Of a stretch of 64,000 nucleotides of DNA, positions 17,211 through 24,734 are shown one piece after another. This DNA comes from an uncultured Campylobacter sp. Its GTDB lineage: Bacteria; Campylobacterota; Campylobacteria; Campylobacterales; Campylobacteraceae. The notes below the pieces were generated by a model. It saw nothing but the letters and a program-made list of their open reading frames with translations, searched no databases and was not told the origin of the DNA. Both the position numbers and the translations under genes were made by a program. Numbering within the stretch: position 1 is the first letter of the stretch; every line of letters begins with the position of its first letter. The DNA lies in contig NZ_CALGPY010000005.1 of NCBI RefSeq assembly GCF_937959485.1, positions 372,001 to 436,000 of the forward strand, given 5' to 3'.

Positions 17211-18473
17211 ATGAGACTTGAGCGTATCGGCGAGGACTCGGCGCTGATCGCGCGCATAGAGGCGATCAACGTCGCGGCGTTCCCCGAAATCGAGCGTATC
17301 AGCATAAAAAATTTCTTAAAAATGTCGCGCAAAGGACAGCTTGAAATCGCGGCGATTTTCGAGGATTTTACTGCCCTGGTCGCTGGCGGCGCGAGTGATA
17401 AGCATTACGCGGCGGCGAGCGAAAATTTATGCGCGCTGCAGGATCGCGGCGAAGCTAGCCAAGATCGCGATGCTGCGGGTAAAAATTCCGATGCGGCTAA
17501 CCGCAACACGGCAGAATTAGCCTCTTTGAATTCCAAAAATCGCAGCGTGATAGGTAAAAAATCCAGTGCGACGTGTGAAAAATCCAGCTTGGAAAGTAAA
17601 AATCCCAGCGCGGAGGCAAGCGAAAATTTCAATGCGGCGGCGCAAAATTTAAGCGGCGAGGAGCTGGTGGGGTTTTGCGTCTATAGGACCGAGCAAACAT
17701 ACAAGCGCGCGGTTTCGCACCACAAACAGCCTCCGCCTCGATTAAATGCGGATAAAATTTTAAGATCCAAAGCCCATAGCGGCGCAGAATTTGAAGGCGC
17801 AGAGGATGAAATCCCAAGTGGCAAAGTAAAATTTTCAGAGGCAAAATTTTTTAGCGTTGCTAGCGGCAAAAACCCGAGCCAAAAAGCGCAGCCTTTTAGC
17901 GGCGATGAAATTTTAAATGCGAGCGCAGATAGCAAAATTCCGATCGACGCGGACCGTTTGATTTGCGGTGCGAGCAGCGAAATTTCATCAAGCGTCAGAA
18001 GGGATGAAATTTCATCAAGCGCTGCAGAGGGTAAAATTTCGTCAGGTACCGCGGAAAGCGAAATTTCGCGCTACAATGAGGGCGAAATTTCAAGCGGCGG
18101 AGAGAGCGAGATTTTTTACGTGGCCTACCTCGGCATTGATGCGAAATTTCGCGGGCTGGGGATCGGCTCAAGGCTGCTCGCGCTCATCTCCGAGCAAAAT
18201 CCGCGCGCGCAAATCGTCCTTGACGTCGAGCCGCCGCACGAGGACGCACCCAATCTCGCGCAGCGCCTGCGCCGCATAGAATTCTACGGCAGGCACGGCT
18301 TTCGGCGCTGCGGCAAGTTTTTTAACTACGCGGGGCTAAGCTTCGAGATCCTTGCCAAGCCGCCGCTAAGCGCGCCGCAGCAGGGCTTTGACGTAGCGAG
18401 CTTCGTGAAATTTATCGGCGCGGGCAATAAATTTAGATTTAAAATCACCGACGCGCCGCTATACAAAAACTAA
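17211..18473 (+). CDS. GNAT-family N-acetyltransferase with two low-complexity inserts
   Basis: The acetyl-CoA site is visible near residues 305-335 (YVAYLGIDAKFRGLGIGSRL, with the RxxGxG/A pyrophosphate loop), and EFYGRHGF is the usual last helix. The fold is interrupted by linkers at about residues 60-148 and 162-300, rich in Ser, Ala, Glu, Asn and Lys; without them the protein would be near 190 residues. The second linker ends in 9-residue repeats starting Glu-Ile-Ser. The substrate is unknown. CAAGGAGAGCAAA precedes the ATG. Its stop overlaps the next gene by one base. Confidence 0.85.
   Translation: MRLERIGEDSALIARIEAINVAAFPEIERISIKNFLKMSRKGQLEIAAIFEDFTALVAGGASDKHYAAASENLCALQDRGEASQDRDAAGKNSDAANRNTAELASLNSKNRSVIGKKSSATCEKSSLESKNPSAEASENFNAAAQNLSGEELVGFCVYRTEQTYKRAVSHHKQPPPRLNADKILRSKAHSGAEFEGAEDEIPSGKVKFSEAKFFSVASGKNPSQKAQPFSGDEILNASADSKIPIDADRLICGASSEISSSVRRDEISSSAAEGKISSGTAESEISRYNEGEISSGGESEIFYVAYLGIDAKFRGLGIGSRLLALISEQNPRAQIVLDVEPPHEDAPNLAQRLRRIEFYGRHGFRRCGKFFNYAGLSFEILAKPPLSAPQQGFDVASFVKFIGAGNKFRFKITDAPLYKN
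17980..18090 (+). repeat. 27-bp in-frame repeat, one AAATTT per unit
   Basis: AAATTT words start at 17980, 18007, 18034, 18061 and 18085, spacings 27, 27, 27 and 24. Each sits in a GAAATTTC-like or AAAATTTC word read as Glu/Lys-Ile-Ser, giving a degenerate 9-residue repeat inside the acetyltransferase linker. Confidence 0.85.
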
Positions 18474-19162
18474 TGCAAAAGCCCGAATTCAGCCTCATCT
18501 GCGACGATACGTTTTATAAAATTTTCTCCGCCTCTATCCTTGCGTTTTTTTGCATTTTTATCTCTTTGGACATCGGCGGATCGGGGGAGCTGTTTTACAC
18601 GGACAGCCCGCTACGCTCACAGCGAGCCAAGCCCAGCCTGACGATCGTTTTTTTGTTTTTGGCGTTACTTTATTTGCGAAGCGGCAGCAAAGAGGCGGCG
18701 CGCGTGGAATTTGACGAGCTTAAAATATCCTTTCGCAGAGGGTTAGACAAATACGATCTTATGCTTGGATGCGTCGATCTGATAGAGCCGTCGCTCGGCT
18801 TCGTGCGGACGTTTCGCGTGCCGTTTCTAAGCTACGAACGGTTTTTGAAACTGCAAGAAATTTTAAAATTCTTGCTTCTTTTCGCATACGCCGCGGGCGT
18901 GTTTTTGACGATCAAATTCGGCTTTGCCGAGGCTGCGATCTATGCAGCAGCGGGCATTTTTGCGATTTTGATCGCTTCAAAGCTCGTCGTCGCGCGAAGG
19001 CTAGACGGACGAGCGGGGCTACGACTGCGCGATTGCCTGCTACTGCGCGGGAGGGACGATACGGGCGCGGCGGTATTTTTTTGCATCCGTCCTAGCCGCG
19101 CCGAGCGCGAAGCTTTACGCATATATTTTTTGAAAAATTTCAGCTACGACATTAAGGCGTGA
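18473..19162 (+). CDS. Hypothetical membrane protein, 229 aa
   Basis: Two hydrophobic pairs are visible: about residues 16-34 and 54-68, then 130-170 (ILKFLLLFAYAAGVFLTI; AIYAAAGIFAILIASKLVV). The polar parts between and after would lie in the cytoplasm. The last segment, ending SRAEREALRIYFLKNF, resembles the C-terminal region of the fragment at 19185-19394 and, more weakly, the protein at 19557. Its ATG overlaps the acetyltransferase stop, so it is probably translated from the same message. Family unknown. Confidence 0.65.
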   Translation: MQKPEFSLICDDTFYKIFSASILAFFCIFISLDIGGSGELFYTDSPLRSQRAKPSLTIVFLFLALLYLRSGSKEAARVEFDELKISFRRGLDKYDLMLGCVDLIEPSLGFVRTFRVPFLSYERFLKLQEILKFLLLFAYAAGVFLTIKFGFAEAAIYAAAGIFAILIASKLVVARRLDGRAGLRLRDCLLLRGRDDTGAAVFFCIRPSRAEREALRIYFLKNFSYDIKA

Positions 19163-19173
19163 AATTTTTCGGT

Positions 19174-19197
19174 TTTCAGCGTAAAATTTAGACCCGC
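19174..19197 (+). repeat. 24-bp direct repeat, copy 1
   Basis: TTTCAGCGTAAAATTTAGAC followed by CCGC is identical to 20425-20448. It lies just after the 229-aa gene and overlaps the start of the gene remnant. Confidence 0.85.
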
Positions 19198-19394
19198 TGG
19201 ATGTCTGGATAAAGCTAAACGTAAACGAAGCACAAAGGCGGATGCTGCGCGAGTATTTCGCGGCGAGATTGAGGCTAGATTTCGAGCAAAATTCTACTCA
19301 CAGCAATCGTAGATGGGATCTCTCGGTACTCGAAGCAGTCCTCGAAGCAGTCGCAGATGAGATCGCTCGGCACCCGAAGCAATCCTCTAAGTAG
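19185..19394 (+). pseudogene. C-terminal remnant of a membrane-protein paralogue
   Basis: An open stretch with no start codon or ribosome site reads NLDPLDVWIKLNVNEAQRRM then LREYFAARLRLDFEQNSTHS. The EAQRRMLREYF segment aligns with EREALRIYF at the end of the 229-aa neighbour. A 12-bp tandem duplication (CTCGAAGCAGTC twice) lies in its second half. It looks like the tail of a deleted paralogue between two survivors. Confidence 0.5.
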
Positions 19395-19556
19395 CTTCAG
19401 ATGAGTTGCTAGTGTCTGCTTGACTGAGATAACCACGGCTTGTCGCAACTCGCCTCGCCGCAAGCGCCTATGCAAATATCCTGCGCTCTTAAACGCGTCG
19501 AAAGCGAGGCGGTGATAAAATGCGCTTCGTCAAAAATCATACCGAAAAGGAATTTT

Positions 19557-20408
19557 ATGAGGGACTACGACAAAGAGCCGATCAAAATCATAGATAGGGC
19601 GGTTTACTTTCAAAACAATATCGTTCTTTTTCTTTCACTCGGTTGCCTATATAAAATATTCAATCTAGAAGTTACTCCGTTAAACTTGAAATTTTACACG
19701 CATTTTAGTGCCGATTTAGTTATGTTTATCGTAGTGGTCTTTTTATTGTTGCCGGCTACATTACTTTGGCCTATTAAAAGAAAGGGCAGTCCCGCGTATT
19801 TTTTATTGGAAAATAATAAAATCAGCTATATAAATGCTTTCGACGATAAGCCCGGATCGCTAAATCAGGCGCTAAATGATTTTTATTTTGTCAAGAAAGA
19901 GGAAGTAATAAAAATTTGCGATGCCTGCGATATAGATAAGGTAAGTTTTTGCATTATATCAGAGCTATATGATAGCTACGGAAGATTTCACTATTTTTCG
20001 TCATACGAGCTGTATAAAAAGTCGTCCATAGGGGTACACATAGGAAAGGTTGTATTGTTTTTATATCATACGATAAATTTCATATTGTTCATCTTGCCGT
20101 TTAAAATTTATATGCTGATAAGAGCGGATGAGCCTTTGGGCTTAATCCGCAAAAATATCGTGCTAAGGTTCAAAAATAGAAATTACTTCCTTATAAATAT
20201 ATATTCTAGGCGAGATCTGGATGAGATACTAGAGTATTTTAAGCAAAAAGGCGTCCAAGTTGCAGACAAAGTAGTCTTTATGCCGCAGGCACAGAATAAA
20301 GGCTTATTTACCGATAAAAATGAAATTTGGAGCGATGATTTTAGCGATACGCAAATTCCAAAAGACACGTTTAAGCGAAAGCTTAGGCGATTTTTTAGCT
20401 TGGATTAA
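19557..20408 (+). CDS. Hypothetical membrane protein, 283 aa, AT-rich
   Basis: The start at 19557 is set by AAAAGGAATTTT. Hydrophobic segments lie near residues 20-35, 50-70 and 160-185 (VVLFLYHTINFILFILPF), the same overall layout as the 229-aa protein upstream. Its ending part, YFLINIYSRRDLDEILEYF, sits where the neighbour has its AEREALRIYF region. Base composition is noticeably richer in A+T than the flanks, suggesting different origin or weak constraint. It lies between the two 24-bp direct repeats. Function unknown. Confidence 0.65.
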   Translation: MRDYDKEPIKIIDRAVYFQNNIVLFLSLGCLYKIFNLEVTPLNLKFYTHFSADLVMFIVVVFLLLPATLLWPIKRKGSPAYFLLENNKISYINAFDDKPGSLNQALNDFYFVKKEEVIKICDACDIDKVSFCIISELYDSYGRFHYFSSYELYKKSSIGVHIGKVVLFLYHTINFILFILPFKIYMLIRADEPLGLIRKNIVLRFKNRNYFLINIYSRRDLDEILEYFKQKGVQVADKVVFMPQAQNKGLFTDKNEIWSDDFSDTQIPKDTFKRKLRRFFSLD

Positions 20409-20424
20409 AGAGCGATTCCGTCCG

Positions 20425-20448
20425 TTTCAGCGTAAAATTTAGACCCGC
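20425..20448 (+). repeat. 24-bp direct repeat, copy 2
   Basis: Identical to 19174-19197. It follows the AT-rich membrane gene and precedes the lipoprotein gene. Confidence 0.85.
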
Positions 20449-20485
20449 GGGGTAGAATTACAAAAATTTTTACACGGAGCAAACA

Positions 20486-21103
20486 ATGAAAAATTTCTTT
20501 CTAGCCGCAATATTTTGCGCGCTATTTAGCGGTTGCGCATATGAGGCGCAGTTTAATCAAAACGCGGACGTAGCGCCGTTTGACGACACTATAAGCGCGA
20601 CCAACGCCATGCAAAGTGCGCTCATTTACATCCCTGGCGAGCTAATGGGGACAAAAAGCTACGTCGCAAGCTCGAAGCTAGGCAGAGACGATGAGCTTAA
20701 AATCGATGTCGGTGAGTTCGTCGCAGGCGAGGCAAAGCGCTTCTTCGGCACCTACCTAAGGCGCGTGAGCGTCACCGACGACGAAAAAGCGCTGCAAGGC
20801 AAAGGGCTCGTCATCGCGCCTGAGCTTAGCTCATTCGGCTTTGGCTTTTACAGCTCCGACGGCATCGACGTTTCGGCAAAGCCCTATGTGCGCTACAATC
20901 TACGCCTAAAAATGTTTAAAAACGGAAAGCCGATCTACAACCAAAATATCGCCGTAAACGAGCGCAACTTCGGCGAGGAGGAGTTTTTCGGCGGCGGTCA
21001 GGGCTCGTACGCACAGATCGGCGGGATCTTCCAAAAGGCGATGGCGAACGACTACGCCGTGCACGCCAGAGAGATTTTGAGCGCAATCGACGCCGCGAAG
21101 TAA
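20486..21103 (+). CDS. Putative lipoprotein, 205 aa
   Basis: A signal peptide with lipobox LFSGC (Cys17) predicts a lipid-anchored envelope protein. The mature part is mixed alpha/beta with a Gly-rich segment near residue 170 (EEEFFGGGQGSYAQIGGIF). It resembles small assembly-associated lipoproteins in general form but I cannot place the family. ACGGAG lies before the ATG. The gene stands alone, followed by a long non-coding RAATTY-rich stretch. Confidence 0.75.
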   Translation: MKNFFLAAIFCALFSGCAYEAQFNQNADVAPFDDTISATNAMQSALIYIPGELMGTKSYVASSKLGRDDELKIDVGEFVAGEAKRFFGTYLRRVSVTDDEKALQGKGLVIAPELSSFGFGFYSSDGIDVSAKPYVRYNLRLKMFKNGKPIYNQNIAVNERNFGEEEFFGGGQGSYAQIGGIFQKAMANDYAVHAREILSAIDAAK

Positions 21104-21737
21104 AATTTTAAATTCGCATCGGCTCGCTCCCCCACTTCGTCGCTAGCGGTCGGTGCGGCGCTTTTTACGTGGGGTTCTTGGCGGCGTATCGCAAGACGGC
21201 GACGCGAATTTAAATTTAAAGCTCACGGGCGGGCGGAGCGAACCTAAATTTAAAGCCCGCCTGTGAGCCATGCGCTGTAATTTCGCAAAATTTTAAAGCT
21301 GAGCGACGCACCGAAATTTTGCGAAATTTTAAAGGCTGTGATACTCCAAAATACGGAGCATGCAAATCCAAATTTAAAAGCCGAAACGCAAAGTATATCC
21401 GCGACAACGGCGCGCCCGTGTGGGACAAATCTAAATTTAAAAGCGTGAAAGCAAGCCTAAATTTAAAACTCTAAAGCTCGTTCAAAGGCTAAAAGCTCGC
21501 TCGTTTCGCTAGCATGCATAAATTTGCCGCATCTAAGCTCTAAGCAAGGCAGCGGACGCCTTGCCGGCGGTCCTTTGCATCAGCGCTGATGTTTTGTGGG
21601 CATGCGCGGCAAGGCGGCAAAAATAACGCGAAATTTTAAAATTTAGGGTGCGGCAAAGCGGAATTTATCTTTGTAAATTTAAAGCATTCATTAATATTAA
21701 TTTTTGTATCATTCTGAAAATTTTGCAAGGAGATGAA
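21104..21737. other. Long RAATTY-rich intergenic region
   Basis: About 630 bp without a supported gene. CTAAATTTAAAGC-type words recur, interspersed with GC-rich palindromic pieces. The inverted repeat at 21221-21268 is listed separately. Confidence 0.6.
21221..21268. repeat. Inverted repeat with AAATTT in the loop
   Basis: Arms GCTCACGGGCGGGC (21221-21234) and GCCCGCCTGTGAGC (21255-21268) pair with one mismatch around a 20-base loop containing AAATTT. No T-tract follows, so a terminator role for the lipoprotein gene is uncertain. Confidence 0.6.
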
Positions 21738-22130
21738 ATGAAAAAATTTCTACTACTTCCGCTTGTTTGCGGAGCGCTTTTTGCGGCACCAAGCTGCGAT
21801 AATGTCCAACTCAAAGCCGCCGTGGAAGGTATCAATAAGAGTGCGCCGCTGAGAGTCGATGAGATTACCACTTTAACGGGTGCCGAGTGCAAAGACGGTA
21901 CTTTTATCTACAACTACGAGCTAAACGACGGCATGGGGCTAAAATTTGACAGTATCAACGATACGCAAAAAAACGTAATGCAAAACGTCGTAGGCAGCCA
22001 AAATAAACAGATTTTTTGCGAGAATATGAAGGTTATGCACTCCTTGATAAACAGCGCAGTGTGGGTCTACAAGCTAAAAAACGGCTCGGAATTTATGCGG
22101 GTAGAATTTAAACCTAGCGATTGCAACTAA
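21738..22130 (+). CDS. Secreted four-cysteine protein, 130 aa
   Basis: The start at 21738 has AAGGAGATGAA upstream. Residues 1-17 are a signal peptide (MKKFLLLPLVCGALFAA), so the mature protein is periplasmic or secreted. Four cysteines in the mature part occupy the same positions as in the convergent paralogue at 22198-22680, and the stretch INKSAPLRVDEITTLTGAEC aligns with INEGAPRRIDDATTLKGAAC there. Two disulfides are likely. I do not recognise the family. Confidence 0.75.
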   Translation: MKKFLLLPLVCGALFAAPSCDNVQLKAAVEGINKSAPLRVDEITTLTGAECKDGTFIYNYELNDGMGLKFDSINDTQKNVMQNVVGSQNKQIFCENMKVMHSLINSAVWVYKLKNGSEFMRVEFKPSDCN

Positions 22131-22150
22131 TTCAAATTCTAAAATTTCAA

Positions 22151-22175
22151 AATGCCCGTAAGCTTTGCGGGCATT
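22151..22175. terminator. Bidirectional terminator between convergent genes
   Basis: AATGCCCG (22151-22158) and CGGGCATT (22168-22175) form a perfect 8-bp stem with a 9-base loop. A short T-run follows on plus, and TTTTGAAATTTT follows on minus. Confidence 0.75.
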
Positions 22176-22197
22176 TTCCTCTGCAGCTCTTTGCGGA

Positions 22198-22680
22198 TTA
22201 TCTTTCGCAAGCGTTTTTATCTAGCGCGATTTTTATCGGCGGCAAGCCCTCTATCTCGTAATTTAGCACCATCGTTTTACCAAGCTCCCGCAGGCGCCGC
22301 GAAAATTCCGCGCTGCAAAAGCCGGCTTTCGCTTTAGCAAACAGCATCTCTTTTAAAATTTCCGCATCACCCGCATCCAGCGCGCTAAGATCTAAATTTG
22401 ACGAGCTATTTAGCGCGTAATCGTATATGAAGCTACCCTCTTCGCATGCGGCGCCTTTTAGGGTCGTAGCATCGTCGATCCTGCGCGGCGCGCCCTCGTT
22501 TATCCGCGCTAGCGTATCTCGCACCCGCTTGCTTTCGCAGAAGTTTCGCTCTAGCTCGCCGCGTTGTTTCTCTGCATAAAATTCCACCGCCACGTTTGCC
22601 AAAATTCCGACTCCAAGTAGTACTAGTAAAATTTTAATCGGCTTATTTAACCGCGCGCTTAAGCTTCGTGCGTCCATCAT
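22198..22680 (-). CDS. Membrane-anchored paralogue of the four-cysteine protein
   Basis: The start is ATG 22680 (or 22677), overlapping the stop of the methyltransferase gene; AAAGGG lies just upstream. The N-terminus has one transmembrane helix (IKILLVLLGVGILANVAV), and the outer domain carries four cysteines positioned as in the secreted protein at 21738-22130. The shared block is about 110 residues. The pair is convergent with a common terminator. Co-transcription with the methyltransferase is implied by the overlap. Function unknown. Confidence 0.75.
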   Translation of the reverse strand: MMDARSLSARLNKPIKILLVLLGVGILANVAVEFYAEKQRGELERNFCESKRVRDTLARINEGAPRRIDDATTLKGAACEEGSFIYDYALNSSSNLDLSALDAGDAEILKEMLFAKAKAGFCSAEFSRRLRELGKTMVLNYEIEGLPPIKIALDKNACER

Positions 22681-23765
22681 CGCGCCCTTTCGCAGCACAG
22701 CAACGTGTGTCCGACGCCGAGTCCGTCGTGAATACGTGAAATTTTAAGCCCCGCGCGCTGCGCAAATTTAATCATATCGTCCGAGTGATAAATTTTGCTA
22801 TTGCCGTTTGCCATAGCGGCGAAATACACGCTGATCTGCGTCATGCTATACGCAGCGGTTTCGTAGCGCTGCCTGTCCCAAAACGGCTCCAAAATATAAA
22901 GCCGCGCCTCCGCGCTCATCGACTCCGCCGCACGCGAGAGGATGCTTACGATCTGCTCCTCTGCGAAGCAGTCCAGAAACTGACTGAGCCAAATCGCGTC
23001 AAAACCGCGCGGAAAGCGCGTAGCAGCATCTAGCAGATCGGCCGCAAGCCCCTCTATGCGCTCAGCGCCCTGCGCGCCTGCGACGGCGTCTTTCATCAGC
23101 GCGATCTGCCCCGCAAGATCCATTATCGTGACGCGCACATTTTTGTCGTAGCCCACGCACCGCTTAGCAAAGCGCCCCGTGTTGCCGCCTACGTCTAAAA
23201 TTTTATTTGTCTTGCGCGAGAAAATGATCTCTAGCGCGGGCTCAAACGCCAAATCCGAATAAAAATGATCAAACGCGAGCCAGCTCTTGCGCACGTGCGG
23301 CGGCAGATGCGAAAGCGCCTCGTAGATCGTAGCCCACTGCCCAAAGACCTTTAGCCCCTCGGGTTTGCCCGATTTTAGCGTCTCTTCGAGCCTAAAGAGC
23401 CCCTCGTAACACACATCGTGGATGAAGTCCATATCCACTCCCACCATCTCGTCGGTGAGCAGAAAATACCCCGCCTTGCTGAGCCGAAATTTCTCGCCGC
23501 ACAGCAGCACCGTGCCGATGCTAAGCGAGCTTTCCAAAAGCAGCTTTACGGCGTATTCGCTAAGCGAAGTCTTCTGCACGATCTCACTTATGCTTAGCCC
23601 GCCCTGCGCCTCATTAAGCGCGCTTAAAATTCCAAATTTTTTCATCAGCCGCGAGACTTGAAAGACCACCGGCGCAAAGGCGATCTCATTCGCCGTCCGC
23701 TGAGCCTCGCCCGCGCTTTGACGCTCGGCGCCGTAACGATCTAAAAGCTGTTTGGGAAGTTTCAT
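22677..23765 (-). CDS. SAM-dependent methyltransferase (O-methyltransferase type with winged-helix N-terminus)
   Basis: The N-terminal about 110 residues form a winged-helix dimerisation domain (LSISEIVQKTSLSEYAVKLL). The catalytic domain has the SAM motif I at about residues 193-202 (ILDVGGNTGRFAK), followed by VTIMDLAGQ (acidic end of strand 2) and FDAIWLSQFLDCF. This is the layout of acetylserotonin-O-methyltransferase-like enzymes; the substrate is unknown. The 362-residue length is typical. It overlaps the downstream membrane-anchored four-Cys gene by 4 bp. Confidence 0.85.
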   Translation of the reverse strand: MKLPKQLLDRYGAERQSAGEAQRTANEIAFAPVVFQVSRLMKKFGILSALNEAQGGLSISEIVQKTSLSEYAVKLLLESSLSIGTVLLCGEKFRLSKAGYFLLTDEMVGVDMDFIHDVCYEGLFRLEETLKSGKPEGLKVFGQWATIYEALSHLPPHVRKSWLAFDHFYSDLAFEPALEIIFSRKTNKILDVGGNTGRFAKRCVGYDKNVRVTIMDLAGQIALMKDAVAGAQGAERIEGLAADLLDAATRFPRGFDAIWLSQFLDCFAEEQIVSILSRAAESMSAEARLYILEPFWDRQRYETAAYSMTQISVYFAAMANGNSKIYHSDDMIKFAQRAGLKISRIHDGLGVGHTLLCCERAR

Positions 23766-24095
23766 TTTTGATCCTGCTTATGTAAATTTCGCAAAATTTT
23801 AGCAAAAAATTCTAACTTTTCTTGCGCCCGCTAAGAATTTGCGCATATCTCAGAATTTTGCGATGAAATTTTAAAATTCCGTCTTAAAATTTAAGTCGTT
23901 TTGCAGCTGTATGTTTATTGAGATAGATTTTATTTTGAGATCCTAAAAAATTTTAAATCTCGCCGCACAAAATTTATGAGCGAGAAGAAAGGCAAAAGTG
24001 CTATAAATTCCTAAAAAATGCGCGCGCCACGCTTTCGCACTAAACTTTGGAATTTATTGCACCTTAAACTTAGCGGTTCAAAAGCGCTTGCTAGC
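23766..24095. other. Intergenic region without a gene
   Basis: About 330 bp with several AAATTT words. I see no supported frame or RNA gene. Confidence 0.5.
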
Positions 24096-24725
24096 TTATT
24101 CGATCCACTTTACTACGTCATCCATGCTGCGGCGGATCTTTTGCGGCTGCGGATTTACGCGGTAGCCGAAAGGCACGAGCAGCGCCACGCGGCGCTCATT
24201 CCATTTTAGATCCAAAATCTCTCCGAGCGCAGCGCGATCGAAGCCCTCTATCGGGCAGCTGTCGATGCCGCGGCTTGCAGCCTCGTTCATCATCGCAAGT
24301 GCTGCGAACATGCACTGCGCGTGCGACCAATTAAATAGCTCCTCATCGTCGTTGTGAAAATAACCGCTTAAAAAATCTTGATAAAATTTATGCCTGTCGC
24401 CGATATATTTAGGCGCTTCATCTTTTTTACGTGTAATCATTCGCTCGATATAATCACTTCCTAGCTTTATGTCCTTGATCTTTGCTAAAATCACGACCAG
24501 ATGTGAGCAAGAGGTGATCTGCGGCTGATTCCACGATTTTTCGCGAATCTGCTCGCGTAGCGCCTTGTTTTGCACAACCAAAAAGTCCCATTGCTCTAGC
24601 CCCGTAGAACTAGGTGCTAAGATGCCTGCCTGTAAAATGGCGTCAAAATCGGCTTTACCGATCTTTTTGTTCTCGTCAAAAATTTTGCATGCATGGCGAA
24701 ATTTCATAATCTCTAAATGTGTCAT
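24096..24725 (-). CDS. NAD(P)H-dependent nitroreductase family protein
   Basis: FMN flavoprotein of the nitroreductase superfamily: the FMN-binding RHACKIFDENKKI region (residues 9-22), LAPSSTGLEQWDFLVV (33-48), and the C-terminal PIEGFDRAALGEIL-LLVPFGYR region. Length 209 residues is typical. Members reduce nitroaromatics, quinones or flavins. AAGGAGAGACT precedes the ATG. It lies 9 bp downstream of the AMIN-domain gene and may be part of the recA-eno-ftsB operon. Confidence 0.9.
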   Translation of the reverse strand: MTHLEIMKFRHACKIFDENKKIGKADFDAILQAGILAPSSTGLEQWDFLVVQNKALREQIREKSWNQPQITSCSHLVVILAKIKDIKLGSDYIERMITRKKDEAPKYIGDRHKFYQDFLSGYFHNDDEELFNWSHAQCMFAALAMMNEAASRGIDSCPIEGFDRAALGEILDLKWNERRVALLVPFGYRVNPQPQKIRRSMDDVVKWIE

Positions 24726-24734
24726 AGTCTCTCC

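Noticed and set aside
17980..18090. Regular 27-bp repeats considered as a CRISPR-like array
   Set aside because: Units are degenerate, in frame inside an acetyltransferase gene, there are no distinct spacers and no cas genes.
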